Assembly (NCBI GenBank): GCA_948470475.1
Contig: OX419342.1
Coordinates: 11,108,508-11,172,507, forward strand
DNA: 64,000 nt
From: Galaxea fascicularis
Taxonomy: Eukaryota > Cnidaria > Anthozoa > Scleractinia > Euphylliidae
Direction: 5' to 3'
Part shown: positions 10,014-19,905 of the stretch, piece by piece
Position numbering within the stretch: the stretch's first letter is position 1
Layout of the letters: each line of letters begins with the position of its first letter
Notes under the pieces: model-generated
What the model saw: the letters and a program-made list of their open reading frames with translations, nothing else
What the model was told of the DNA's origin: nothing
Databases searched by the model: none
Translations under genes and position numbers: made by a program

Positions 10014-10981
10014 ACTAATGAGTGGGTGACAAAATGAGCTGGCATGCAGATAGAAAAACAACCCGGTTTACAATAATAGATAATTTGTTAGTTCCCAATG
10101 TCTCGTAAAGTAAACAATATAGAGTTAATTATATTGTAAGATGGGTGGCACCCATCGCAATAAAAAAAATTAAAAGCATTGTAACTAAAAGTTGCGTAAC
10201 AAATGATGAAAAATATAAAAATTGCAAGGTGGTAATGTAGAAAAAGGTACGGCGAAAGATTTTAACGTAACAAAACCTAAGCCAAAGTCCATGAATAGTT
10301 GCAACAATGAGACAGGCAACAGTTTCCCATAAGGGGACCCTTAAACGGCAAATACCGTAATAAATTCCTCGATATAAGCCACTGAGCCAGCCTATGTAAG
10401 CAAGAATAACAAGTTCCCAAAGTGAAGCCTTTGAACGTTTTAAAAGAATCCTAACGTCACACTTGGATAAATCAAATAATGTACCTTGCTGATTGAAAAA
10501 AAAAACATTAGGTTAAGGACTTAAAAATCTAAAAATGAAAAAGGTATCTGATAATGGCTAAAAATGCGTGAAACTTAGTATTAACTGAACCTAATTCTAT
10601 TTTTTGAGTTAAATTCTGATCGTTTATTAAGGCCGTGGGGATGGAGAGTACACAACTGGGAGCACCAAAAAGCTTCCCTTGTGAGTAAACGCCTATCAAT
10701 GTGATCTTCACTTTCATTAACAACTTTTAACAAATCTTTTGTCGTACCTTTTTCTACATTACCACCTTGCAATTTTTATATTTTTCATCATTTGTTACGC
10801 AACTTTTAGTTACAATGCTTTTAATTTTTTTTTATTGCGATGAGTGCCACCCATCTCACAATATAATTAACCCTATATTGTTTACTTTACGAGACATTGG
10901 GAACTAACAAATTATCTATTATTGTAAACCGGGTTGTTTTTCTATCTCCATGCCAGCTCACTTTGTCACCCTTTCATTAGT
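10014..10981. mobile_element. Fold-back element enclosing a Penelope-like (PLE) 3' fragment
   Basis: Arms 10014-10265 and 10735-10981 are about 250-bp inverted copies. Just inside the right arm, on the minus strand (10772-10581), 63 codons end with REAFWCSQL...HPHGLNKRSEF, which resembles the end of the GIY-YIG endonuclease domain of Penelope-like proteins. The block is therefore probably an inverted arrangement of PLE 3' sequence. A further minus-strand frame, open from an acceptor-like site at 10485 down to 10127 (about 120 codons, hydrophobic, no ATG start), lies in the interior and left arm and is not recognised. Confidence 0.55.
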
Positions 10982-11107
10982 ACTTGTTTGTAAATTTCCC
11001 GCAATTACGTAATCTGTAGACTTTGTATCTATCACCTTTTCACAAATTTAAGATCTTGTAACCGACTTAGTTTCAGCCAAGTATTTTTTTAGCTTGCACT
11101 GTGAACA

Positions 11108-11134
11108 CTGAAGAAGCCCGAAGGGCGAAACGTT
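11108..11134 (+). ncRNA. Hammerhead-ribozyme-like motif in PLE tail
   Basis: CTGAAGA, then a perfect stem II (AGCCCGAAGGGC type), then GAAAC GTT. The order matches the hammerhead core (CUGAUGA - stem II - GAAA) except CUGAAGA replaces CUGAUGA at one conserved position. Penelope-like elements are known to carry hammerhead motifs. The following sequence to 11285 (ending ATTCAACC) looks like the element's 3' tail. Confidence 0.5.
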
Positions 11135-11285
11135 TGTTCCCTACATTAAACATGGACCTGTGATTTTTTGACTTCATTTTTCATTCAACCTATTTATTAC
11201 TCTGTGAAGTCAAGGCATCGTGTATCCTTCGTTGGATCCTACTCGCAAGTGGCATTCTTCGTTGGCGACGCAGCATTTTTCATTC

Positions 11286-11291
11286 AACCTA
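11286..11291. other. Left 6-bp target-site duplication AACCTA
   Basis: AACCTA lies directly outside the left inverted repeat and is repeated exactly at 22385-22390. A 6-bp duplication is the hallmark of Polinton/Maverick integration by a retroviral-type integrase. Confidence 0.95.
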
Positions 11292-12625
11292 AGTAGTAAA
11301 GGGGGTCACTCTAGCACAATCAAAAGAATAAATTAACGAGAACAATGTGGTGAGAGAGAGAACAATGGGGATATCGTAATTATCACGTGCATAGCACGAG
11401 GGCAGGAAGGAGGGGATGACGTCATCATAGGGGTCAAATTCCAGGATTTCGCAATAGGGTTGGGTAGGTATCAAGGAATGACATCATCACATAGCTATGC
11501 GAAGGAGATTACTCAACTCCATGGCTTGTCACGCATCGTCAGCTCTTTTTTCAAGAAACACTGGCGTGATGAGATCTTGAAAAACAAAATTGATTCTAAT
11601 CGAAAAAACTAGCGGGAGTGAATGAAAGAGATCAGATCAAAATGTAAACAAGAATGTTTAGCGTGAATGATCAAAATGAATTTGTAAAGTCTACATGGAA
11701 GATGAATTTGTTAAACTTCACACGGCGTTTTGTCGGCAGAACCACGCGCTCCGCTCTCATCGTGAAATCAGAAGTAAAAACGGGTTTTTGATTCGAGTTT
11801 TACCTTGGGTTATTGTAGAAAAAACGAAAACTTGAATCAAAGCGCCAATAGCGAATAATCTTCGATTACAATGGAAAGATGAAAGCTAATGACAGTTTCA
11901 GTTTAGTTCAGTTTATTTATGAAATATTTAATATTACAGAAATTACAGAGACACAAAGCGAAATGTGAATATAAATGAATAGACAGCGGCGCAGAGGGAC
12001 CTCGACTACAAGAATAGTTCATAAGATGTTATTGTTACATGCAAATTTCAGTCAAACAATTCACCTGCAAAAAATGTTATTGTGGTCACTGAGGCGAGAA
12101 TACAAACATCTTTTCTCAAAGTTGACCGAAATCATTTTTACCGTAACAGTTTTTATGAAGTTGTATTCGGTTCTTAGGGGCATCTCGCTTCCTCGAGGTC
12201 TTAAAAGCACCCTTTGGGCCGACCTTTAAAGTGGTTTGATTCAACTCTCAGTTATAGGTATTAAAACAAGAGTCGGTTTAAGTTGTTTGAAACAATCATT
12301 TGAACCGCACGACTAATGATGATGAATTACACGGACTTGACAATTAAACACACAATACAGAGACTTAAAATGCAGTGAATATGAAATGAATAAAAGTCAA
12401 CCGCATTTCTTTCAAGCAATTTCAAACACTTTATTGCATTAACAAGAGCTATAACAAAAAGTGCTCGTGCTTCGTAAAGCCCGTCATTTTAATAGACGCA
12501 TTGTTCGATTTAATACGGTTCCCACTGTCTATTGCTCCTCAGTCTTGCCACCAATGGGTTCTCTCCTTATAGGACCTTTTAACACTTTTGCGAACGGAGT
12601 CTGGCGGTGTTTCCATCATCCATTC
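11292..12625 (+). repeat. Left terminal inverted repeat (1,334 bp)
   Basis: Near-identical to the reverse complement of 20774-22384. It lacks two blocks present on the right: about 190 bp with 45-bp tandem repeats, and about 80 bp. Its innermost 120 bases or so are an inverted copy of the 3' end of the element's last gene. TGACGTCATCA-type palindromes occur near 11415. An 84-codon frame (11975-12229) occurs identically in both repeats only because they are copies. Confidence 0.92.
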
Positions 12626-12718
12626 TTTCAAACAATTTCAAACACTTTATTGCAATAACAAGAGCTATAACAAAAAGTGCTTGTGCTTCGTAAAGCCCGT
12701 TACTTTAATAGACGCATT
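12408..12718. repeat. Duplicated 95-bp segment at inner edge of left repeat
   Basis: 12408-12502 and 12624-12718 are close copies (CAATTTCAAACACTTTATTGCA.. through ..TTTAATAGACGCATT). The stretch between them is the inverted copy of the last gene's end. The pattern suggests the original inner boundary of the terminal repeat was at 12718 and that a later copying event from the right end inserted the gene-end segment. Confidence 0.75.
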
Positions 12719-12776
12719 TGGTAACAACGAAAGCCAGGACGCACCTTAACAGTGAAAAGCAAACCTTTGCCAGCAA

Positions 12777-13310
12777 TGTACCCACACAAAGCCGAGAAAA
12801 GTCGCCCTTGCGTTTTAACAAGGTCGAAAAAAGTCGCCCTGATGTTTTATCATGGTCGAGAAAAGTCACCCTCGCGTTTTAACAAGGTTAAGAAAAGTCG
12901 CCCTCATGTTTTAACATGGTCGAATAAAGTCACCCTCACATTTTAACATGGTCGAGAAAAGTCGCCCTCATGTTTTAACATGGTCGAATAAAGTCGCCCT
13001 GTTGTTTTAAGTCACCCTCACATTTTAACATGGTCGAGAAAAGTCGCCCTGATATATTTTAACATGGTCGAATAAAGTCGCCCTGTTGTTTTAAGTCACC
13101 CTCACATTTTAACATGGTCGAGAAAAGTCGCCCTGATATATTTTAACATGGTCGAATAAAGTCGCCCTGTTGTTTTAAGTCACCCTCACATTTTAACATG
13201 GTCGAGAAAAGTCGCCCTGATATTTTAACTTGGTCGAGTAAAGTCGCCCTGTTGTTTTAACATGGTCGAATAAAGTCACCCTCCAGTTTTAACAAGGTCG
13301 AAAAATCTTA
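12777..13310. repeat. Minisatellite inside the element, about 31-bp unit with higher-order repeat
   Basis: Repeats of GTCGAGAAAAGTCGCCCT plus TTTTAACATG. From about 12985 a higher-order unit of about 85 bp (GTTGTTTTAAGTCACCCTCAC.., then GATATATTTTAACATGG..) repeats three times. No credible protein. It lies between the left terminal repeat and the first gene. Confidence 0.9.
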
Positions 13311-13730
13311 TAATCAAATTTTCACTTTCCCTCTTAAAAGAAGAAAGGCAAGGGACCTGTCCTAGGGCTGACTGACTATAAAATAAAACGAGGGAACTAG
13401 TCATTTCCAGTTACGCGTCAACATGGATAGGGTTTACTTCCTCTTGGTTCGCACTTGTGCTCGACGTTGTTTTTCACGATGCACATGGCATCACTTACCT
13501 TGTGAAAGTTAGTCAGTTCTTTTGAATGAACTAGATCCCATGAACTCGGGTCGATTATTGAGTGTTTACTTTTACATGGATCAGTGTAACGCCAAGTTCA
13601 CTGAATAATATGAATTCCATCGAAAGTTAAAGAGTGCTTATCCTACACATTATCCTTCTGTCTGGTGGATGTCCTGGCAGATTATAAAAAGCCTGTGGAC
13701 GAACATTTTGTAATCATTTGGTTTTCAACT
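13311..13730 (+). promoter_or_regulatory. Leader region upstream of first element gene
   Basis: Non-coding sequence between the minisatellite and the first gene. A TATAAAATAAAA stretch near 13377 and TATAAAAAG near 13683 are TATA-like. This is the natural place for the promoter of the rightward gene set, but no further element is recognisable. Confidence 0.3.
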
Positions 13731-13943
13731 ATGGGCAGTGCTGCAAGTCGTCTGTGTGAAAGTTCAACGCCTACCGTTTCTTTAAGTGACATATGTCAGA
13801 GAATGCGATGTTTAGTTGCATGTTGTGGTGGTGAAGTACACATCGAATTGAAAGATGACATCGACAATTACGAAGCGAAAAACACAAAACAAGAAGATGA
13901 CCCACAATCAGATGAACCGACTATTAGAGAAACTGTATTATGA
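13731..13943 (+). CDS. Small Cys-containing protein with myristoylation-type N-terminus
   Basis: Seventy codons starting ATG GGC at 13731. I prefer this to the in-frame ATG at 13665 because MGSAAS is a textbook N-myristoylation signal (Gly2, Ser6). A cysteine-containing centre (CQRMRCLVACCG) could allow palmitoylation, and the tail is acidic (ELKDDIDNYEAKNTKQEDD). Together these suggest a membrane-anchored accessory protein, but function is unknown. It is the first gene of the element and its 3' end overlaps the integrase start in another frame. Intact. Confidence 0.6.
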   Translation: MGSAASRLCESSTPTVSLSDICQRMRCLVACCGGEVHIELKDDIDNYEAKNTKQEDDPQSDEPTIRETVL

Positions 13944-14953
13944 AGTGGACCGTCCTTCTGCCTTAGGGGGAGTCCACAAATTGTATCGTGCAGCATGTCG
14001 GTATGGATTGAAACGCTCTCAAGTGCTGAGTTGGCTCCAAGGCCAACCCGGTTACACCCAACACAAACCAGCACGAAAACACTTTCGTCGTAACAAAGTA
14101 TTAGTGTTTGATATCGATGCTCAGTGGCAGGCGGATTTAGTGGACATGCAAAGTCTGAGTCGATGGAATAAGGGGTACAAGTATTTGCTGACTTGTATCG
14201 ACATCCTATCCAAGTACGCCTGGGTGACTCCCCTGAAATCAAAGACCGGCTCTTCATTGGTGGCAGCGTTTAGAAATATCTTCGAGCAAGGTCGAAAACC
14301 ATTAAAGTTACAAACCGATGCTGGGACCGATTTTAAGAATAAAGTTTTTCAAACCTTTCTCAAAAATGAGAACATGCATCATTTCGTGACATACAACGAA
14401 ACCAAAGCCCAAGTTGTCGAGAGATTCAATCGCACCTTGAAGCAATTAATGTGGCGGATGTTTACCACCACTAGCTCATACCACTATTTGGACAAACTGG
14501 ACAGGTTAGTCAATGACAATTACAATCAGAGTTTCCACCAAAGTATCAAGATGAAACCTGCCGATGTAACTGTGCACAATGCAAGAGAGGTCTGGAAAAC
14601 CTTGTATCAGAATCAGCGAAAGCCAGAAAAGTATAAATTCAAAGTAGGAGATCAAGTCAAGATTAGTAAACATAAGCGAGGAGACCTTTACGGTTGCCCA
14701 GAGAGTTCCAAGGGATCCACCTGTATACTGTTTAAAGGAAGCAGACGGTGATTTGATTCAAGGCACCTTTTATGAGTTCGAGTTGCAGAAAGTGATAGAA
14801 ACAGCTCATCACTTGTTTCGCATTGAAAAAGTTTTAAAACATCGAGGAAAAGGGGCGAACAAAGAAGTGCTAGTGGATTGGAAGGGTTGGCCTAAGAAAT
14901 ACGACAGCTGGATTCCGTATAACCAACTGGTAGCCTTGCAAAAACAGACATGA
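13855..14953 (+). pseudogene. DDE integrase with C-terminal chromodomain, broken
   Basis: The retroviral-type catalytic core shows the triad D (WQADLVDM), D (LQTDAGTDF) and E (QVVERFNRTL), followed by a basic C-terminal part (KFKVGDQVKISKHKRG). The frame then shifts near 14680 and the open frame ends at 14751. The missing continuation is readable one frame over to 14953 and ends in a chromodomain (FRIEKVLKHRG..WKGWPKKYDSWIPY). A short deletion accompanies the shift, since the linker is shorter than usual. The enzyme would insert the linear element and create the 6-bp duplication; the chromodomain may bias it to histone-marked chromatin. Start uncertain (13855 or the in-frame ATG near 13897). 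Not functional as it stands. Confidence 0.9.
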
Positions 14954-15803
14954 CTGGAGACAACAACTTTTACGTGACACTTCCCAGTAACGCTCGTAGC
15001 AATCTATTTCTGACCAATTCCAAGTCCTCTTACCGCGTGGCGTTACCTCAGCAAATTCATTTGAAAGATGGTGAAGATTGGGAAGTGGGACTACATCATA
15101 TCGTGTATCCGTTATCGTGGTTTGACGTTCCTGCTGGTTGTCAGCATTCACATGTCTTAGTCCGACGCTCCGATGACTTCAATCGGTTCACCTTACCCGA
15201 GGGCAAGTACCGAACAGCCCTGGATGTTACGAAAGGAATCCTGCAGTGTCTGAACAATGAAGACTCGCCGTCTAAACCGTCTAACCAGTGGACAAAGAAT
15301 GGAATGTAACTCTGAACTCTCTTGAGGAAGAGATTATGTTCACCGTTTCAACTGCTCGTGCACTTGGGTGGATAACGGACCAACATATCGTTAAGCCTGG
15401 GATCCGTTTGAACAAAGATATCTCCCTTATCCCAATAGATAAATTTGGTCAAGATTGGTGTGTTATACCACCTCAGACCTCCATCACATTTCCTGGCCTT
15501 TTTGCCATTCCTTTTTCGTTGTCTCTCTGCCCGTGTAAACAGACGCTTTTGCAAGTACAAACCAACCTCGTGGAACCTTGGCAAGTGGGTCACAAGCGTT
15601 TGCCTCTCTTACATGAAATGGTACCCAATGGTACATTTCGAGAAACAGTTCTCGATGAGAAAGAACATGTTGTCTACCTACCGTTGCGTACAAAGATATT
15701 TCAAACCGTTGAAATCTACTTAACAGGCGGCTGTGGTCAACGGCTTTCATTTCTAGACGGTATCGTCAACGTGGTATTACACTTTCGTCGTCGATCATCC
15801 TGA
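14950..15803 (+). pseudogene. Capsid-associated LHFRR-family protein, copy 1, frameshifted
   Basis: Two overlapping frames (14950-15309 and 15288-15803) together match the length (about 285 residues) and layout of the intact neighbour at 15818. The N-terminus has FYVTLPSN, then a YRVALPQQIHL..DWEVGLHHIVYP block; the C-terminus ends VVLHFRRR. A frameshift lies near 15290-15305. Its start overlaps the integrase stop by four bases (ATGA), showing compact packing. The family recurs beside the capsid gene in such elements; a penton or minor-capsid role is my inference. Confidence 0.75.
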
Positions 15804-15817
15804 CAAACAGTTTTTAC

Positions 15818-16684
15818 ATGGTGTTGACCAGTGATGCAAGCCTGGATCAGTATCCAGAAAACAAGCCGTCCGAGTTTAAGATGCAATTACCGTCCCAGCT
15901 GCACCTAAGTGACGACTGGGAAGTAGCCATGACCCGCATCATCTACCCATATACGTGGCAAAATGTGAGAAACAATCAACTGTCTTACACTTTGCTTTGT
16001 AAGGCAGGGCCTGTTCCTTGGTCATTGTCCATCCACCTCCCAAGCGGTATTTACCGTACGGTCAAAGACGTAATAGATGGTATGTTGATGGGACTTCATA
16101 ACGCTTTGAAGGACCTTTATCTCAAAAGTGAAGAAACGATTACAAGTTTAGGAGGAAACGAGTGCTTTTACATTCACGAGAAAGCTCAACATTACTTCGA
16201 GTTGAGGTTGCCCACTGCTTGGTACGTGACTCTGCCCAAGACATTAGCCCGTGCCCTAGGGTACTTAAATCACAAGAACCAGCTTCCTGCTTTGTACCAA
16301 ATCCAGAGCTCTCCTCTTGTCGAATTGAAACGCGATGAAAGCATTACCCTGTTGACGACCACAACCACGCTTGCCAGAAAAGAAGACTTGGTGTGGGGAA
16401 TGTTGTCGAGACACTCTTTTCAGACCATGTACTTGTATTCAGATCTAATCGAGTCCCAAGTGGTAGGAGACGCCCAAGCTAACGTGCTCCGAATACTGGT
16501 ACCCCGAGGTCAGCCGGGTGGCACGGTGACAGAAGAAGTCAAACAACCAACCTATCATTCACTCCGTACATCTGTGTTTTCATCAGTGGCCATCAATATA
16601 AGAGGAGACACTGGTCAACCGATAACATTTGTGTCTGGTACTGTACGTGTAGCGCTGCATTTTCGACGTCGTGCAATTCTATAA
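15818..16684 (+). CDS. Capsid-associated LHFRR-family protein, copy 2, intact
   Basis: 288 codons, uninterrupted. Residues 5-50 contain the family signature: D..YPENKPSEFKMQLP, then LHLSDDWEVAMTRIIYP. The C-terminus reads VRVALHFRRR. Predicted to be mostly beta, with no signal peptide or membrane helix, consistent with a virion structural protein such as a penton or vertex component (inference). It is clearly a paralogue of the broken gene just upstream, so the element encodes the pair in tandem. It ends one base before the ATG of the next gene. Confidence 0.75.
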   Translation: MVLTSDASLDQYPENKPSEFKMQLPSQLHLSDDWEVAMTRIIYPYTWQNVRNNQLSYTLLCKAGPVPWSLSIHLPSGIYRTVKDVIDGMLMGLHNALKDLYLKSEETITSLGGNECFYIHEKAQHYFELRLPTAWYVTLPKTLARALGYLNHKNQLPALYQIQSSPLVELKRDESITLLTTTTTLARKEDLVWGMLSRHSFQTMYLYSDLIESQVVGDAQANVLRILVPRGQPGGTVTEEVKQPTYHSLRTSVFSSVAINIRGDTGQPITFVSGTVRVALHFRRRAIL

Positions 16685-16685
16685 C

Positions 16686-17144
16686 ATGTTGTTGCCCATG
16701 AACCATCAACTTTACCCGTATCACCAACAAGTTATACCCTTTCCACAACAAGGTGGAGGGGACATAAGTATCTATGGAGGAACGCACCCTTACAGACAAG
16801 GGGGCAACGGATTAGGTGAAATGTTTCGTTCCCTATTTCGTACAGCTACACCCTTTCTCAAAACAACAGCAAAGAACGTTGGAAAGCGATTGCTCAATAC
16901 AGGGTTGGAAACAGGAATGCAAATTGTTCAAGACGTCATGAATAGTCAACCTTTAAAGGCAGCTGCCAAATCGAGAACCAAAACGGCTGGAAAAAGGTTC
17001 CTCACGGGCACCATTGATGACATTACACAACAAGGTCGTGGAAAAAGAGCATATAAGCGTACCGTAAAAGCCAAACCATTCAGTACTCACCCGATCAAGA
17101 AACGGAGAACATCGCATTCGACATTCAAGACTATTTTTGACTAA
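16686..17144 (+). CDS. Basic virion protein with amphipathic helix, adenovirus pVI/pX-like
   Basis: 152 codons from the ATG at 16686; an in-frame ATG at 16671 would overlap the previous gene. Layout: a proline/glutamine-rich start, a glycine motif (QQGGGDISIYGG), an amphipathic stretch (LGEMFRSLFRTATPFLK), then a basic tail with RTKTAGKRF and PIKKRR. GG-X motifs followed by an amphipathic helix and a basic tail are features of adenovirus-type minor core and membrane-lytic proteins that are matured by the viral protease. The protease in this element would be the partner. Intact; assignment by architecture, not homology. Confidence 0.6.
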   Translation: MLLPMNHQLYPYHQQVIPFPQQGGGDISIYGGTHPYRQGGNGLGEMFRSLFRTATPFLKTTAKNVGKRLLNTGLETGMQIVQDVMNSQPLKAAAKSRTKTAGKRFLTGTIDDITQQGRGKRAYKRTVKAKPFSTHPIKKRRTSHSTFKTIFD

Positions 17145-17146
17145 GT

Positions 17147-18467
17147 ATGGCCTCAACACACCCTCTCTCAGCCCCTGGTGGGAATTCCAGCTTGCAGTTG
17201 TTTCAAGTACCTGTAACAGATGTGTCAATCGTCAGTAGCAAATGGTTGGATTATGAACCAGTTCAAACGGGAACCAATCCCATCGAGTTTGTGATCAAAC
17301 CCCTAAAGGACTACATTGACATTAACAAGACCGAGGTACGGTTGGTGATAAAAATTATCAAGCAAGATGGGTCGGCCACGGGTGAAGGAAAAAAGTACAC
17401 TCTGGTTAAGAACACTCTCCATTCGATCGTTAAACAGTTTACCATCAAGATCAACGAAACGTTAGTGACGGAACACTCAAGCTTACAATGCTTACATCAA
17501 CACATTATTAAACTTTACAGAACAGGCTAAGAAATCGTACCTTACCAAAGCTCTGCACTACAAAGATACTGCTAGGCACATGGATGAAGTGGACAATACA
17601 GTAGACAATAACCAGGGTCTGGTGAAAAGAGCAACATTCACCAACAACGGAGCAGAAGTGGGGTTGGTTGGAGTACCCCTTTGCGACGTGTTTAATATGG
17701 ACAAGTTACTCCTGGATGGTTTGGAAATTAAAGTCAAGGTGGATCTGAACAGCGACGCCTTTGTGCTCATGGGGGGTGAGACTCCCAACAACTGTAAACT
17801 AAAGATTGTGTCAAGCACCCTGCGCATACGCACTGTGCGTGTAGCGGACAGTACGAAACTAGAACATAAAGAGATCATGCAAGGTCAAGAGGGAAGCGCT
17901 GCTTTACCAGCCATCTATACGTTAACCAGAACCCCCACGCATGCCAAAATCATTCCTCAAGGGGTGTTAAATCATACAGAGACGGACCTCTTCCATGGAC
18001 TGATTCCCCAACTCATCATTTTCGTAATGGTGCAAAACGATGCCTATAACGGCAATCTGGGAAGAAATCCTTTCAGTTTTCAGTTGTTTGGTCTGCAAGA
18101 TATTCGCCTGACTATCAATAGAGAAGGAACGCCCTATTCTGCGCTGGACCTGACAGGCGGGAAAAAGATCGATGGTTACAACACCCTCTTCTCCGGTAGT
18201 GGAGAGATGAATTGCGGTCACGGTCTTGACATTGACAGAGAGGATTGGGAGAACGGTTACGGCTTGTTCCGTTTTGATTTGACGCCAGCGGGAAGTGAAC
18301 ATCCCAGCCATTTGATACCCCATCGAACGGGTAACGTCAACCTGTACCTGAAGTTTGTTACTGCAACTGCTGCAGTTCTCAATTTAATCGTATACGCTGA
18401 ATTTCAGAATCAGTTGGAAATTGATCGCAACAGGCGTGTGGTCTACGATTTGTCACAAGGATCTTAA
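17147..18467 (+). pseudogene. Major capsid protein candidate (double jelly-roll type), frameshifted
   Basis: Open frames 17147-17530 and 17580-18467 (the second is open from upstream) form a protein of about 440 residues interrupted by a single frame change near 17485. The N-terminal part contains PVTDVSIVSSKW and a beta-rich region; the C-terminal part includes NPFSFQLFGLQDIRLTINRE and LYLKFVTATAAVLNLIVYAEF. Size, position after the pVI-like gene and general pattern match the protein annotated as F54H12.2-like in many invertebrates, regarded as the Polinton-type major capsid protein. It would form the capsid hexons. Broken here, so no capsid could be made from this copy. Confidence 0.75.
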
Positions 18468-18477
18468 TTCAAACGTG

Positions 18478-19017
18478 ATGCATACTACCCTAGAACTATG
18501 GCAAGCCTGTCTTTGTGACCTTGTGTTAGCACCACTGATTCGAGGCGTGTTTCCAAGTGACAAATTACCTGTCATCAACACCTACCCAGCCAGTCGCATT
18601 GCAAACACGGACCCTCACGACAAACCCGGAACACACTGGGTGGCCATGTAATTTGAATCACCACACGAAAGTGAATTCTTTGACAGTTACGGATTTCCTC
18701 CCGAGACATACAACATGGACACTTTCATTCTGAGGCAAGCTACGTACTACAACGACAAACCACTGCAGGGATTAGACTCAGATGTTTGTGGAGACTATTG
18801 TTTGTTTTATTTACTTCATCGAGCACGAAATGTGGACATGAACACCATTAAATCTAGATTTAAGCGATATGATTCACAGTGGAACGATGCACAAGTTGCA
18901 AAGAGTGTATACACTTATTTTCATTCGATGACCAAAATTAAAAAGGAAACTTTTCTTGAAAGTCAACAGCAAGGTTGTAAGTCGTTGCAGTGTTGTCGGA
19001 AGCAATCAATGAAATAA
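18478..19017 (+). pseudogene. Adenain/Ulp1-like cysteine protease with an in-frame stop
   Basis: About 179 codons from the ATG at 18478, with a single TAA at 18649-18651; the frame is otherwise continuous. Catalytic residues appear in family order: His in GTHWVAM just before the stop, Asp in EFFDSYG, Gln in LQGLDSD and Cys in VCGDYCLFYL. This is the C48/C5 maturation protease that cleaves virion precursors in adenoviruses and Polintons. It starts 11 bases after the capsid stop. The stop falls between the catalytic His and Cys, so the product would be inactive. Confidence 0.85.
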
Positions 19018-19150
19018 AAGTTGAAAAAAAAGTTATGTACAGGTGTGTAAAAATGAAACGTTCCTTCAAAGTGAACAGCAAGGTTGTAAGTCGTTTCAGT
19101 GTTGTCGGAAGCAATCAATAAAATAAAACTGAAAAAGTTATATATAGGTG
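18944..19150 (+). repeat. Tandem duplication of protease gene 3' end and poly(A) signal
   Basis: 18944-19035 and 19056-19150 are close copies: the end of the protease frame (CAACAGCAAGGTTGTAAGTC..GTCGGAAGCAATCAAT) together with AATAAA. The result is two polyadenylation signals about 105 bp apart. Confidence 0.8.
19013..19018 (+). terminator. Poly(A) signal after protease gene
   Basis: AATAAA overlapping the protease stop region; a second AATAAA occurs in the duplicated copy near 19118. These divide the element's genes into a left block and a right block beginning with the ATPase. Confidence 0.5.
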
Positions 19151-19223
19151 TGGGTTTATGTCTATCTAAACGCTAAGACCCTTTCGTACCTTTAGAAGTC
19201 CATTTGAGTTTCCCTGCGACAAC

Positions 19224-19901
19224 ATGTCTCAATTCAAGTGCCCGAGCAGTATCACTATAGCCGGCCCAACCCAATGTGGCAAAACAACCTTTACGCGGCA
19301 ACTACTTCGACTTGCGTATTGTTTATTTGAACGCCCCATTCGCAAGATGGTGTATTGCTATGGACATTGGCAAGATTCTTTTAGGGAGATGGGAAACCAA
19401 GTGACATTGGTGGAGGGTATTCCTGAAGATATTTCCACTTTATTTCCATCGCACTGTCGCCCAGGCATCATCGTGTTAGATGACCTGATGAGAAACTCCA
19501 GCGGCGACGAACGGATCCTGGATTTGTTTACAAACGTATCTCATCATTGTGACATCACCTGCATTTATTTGACGCAAAACCTCTTTCCACCTGGAAAGTT
19601 TTCCCGCAGTATCTCTCTCAATGCCCTCTACATTATTGCGTTTAATAACCCTCGCGATACATTGGGATTCCGGACACTGGCACAACAAGCCTTTGCGGGA
19701 CAAGTGCCTTACGTATGGGAGAGTTTTCAAGATGCCACTTCGCAACCCTATGGTTATCTCATGCTGGATTTGCATCCGCGAACACCAGTTACTCTACGAT
19801 TACGTAGCAACATATTGCCTTTGTCCCAAACGTATCCCGTAGTTTACGTCAACAAGAAAACGCATAAAACGAATGACCCATTGGCAGTGGACTGCAGTTA
19901 A
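19224..19901 (+). CDS. Genome-packaging ATPase (FtsK/HerA, A32-like)
   Basis: 225 codons, intact. Walker A GPTQCGKTTF at residues 14-23 and Walker B IIVLDDLM near residues 84-91, followed by a sensor-type Gln (YLTQNLF). The FPPG..R..S.....I.FNNPRD segment is typical of Polinton/adintovirus packaging ATPases. It would pump element DNA into the capsid. It follows a 200-bp gap with poly(A) signals, suggesting its own transcript, and stops four bases before the next ATG. Confidence 0.9.
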   Translation: MSQFKCPSSITIAGPTQCGKTTFTRQLLRLAYCLFERPIRKMVYCYGHWQDSFREMGNQVTLVEGIPEDISTLFPSHCRPGIIVLDDLMRNSSGDERILDLFTNVSHHCDITCIYLTQNLFPPGKFSRSISLNALYIIAFNNPRDTLGFRTLAQQAFAGQVPYVWESFQDATSQPYGYLMLDLHPRTPVTLRLRSNILPLSQTYPVVYVNKKTHKTNDPLAVDCS

Positions 19902-19905
19902 CACG

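Noticed and set aside
11975..12229. 84-codon frame identical to one at 21163-21417 (opposite strand)
   Set aside because: Identity is explained by both lying in the terminal inverted repeats; no domain, and no sign of selection that can be judged here.
12752..12946. Plus-strand frame with repeated KKSRPHVLT-like units
   Set aside because: It is a translation of the 31-bp minisatellite and ends without a matching gene structure.
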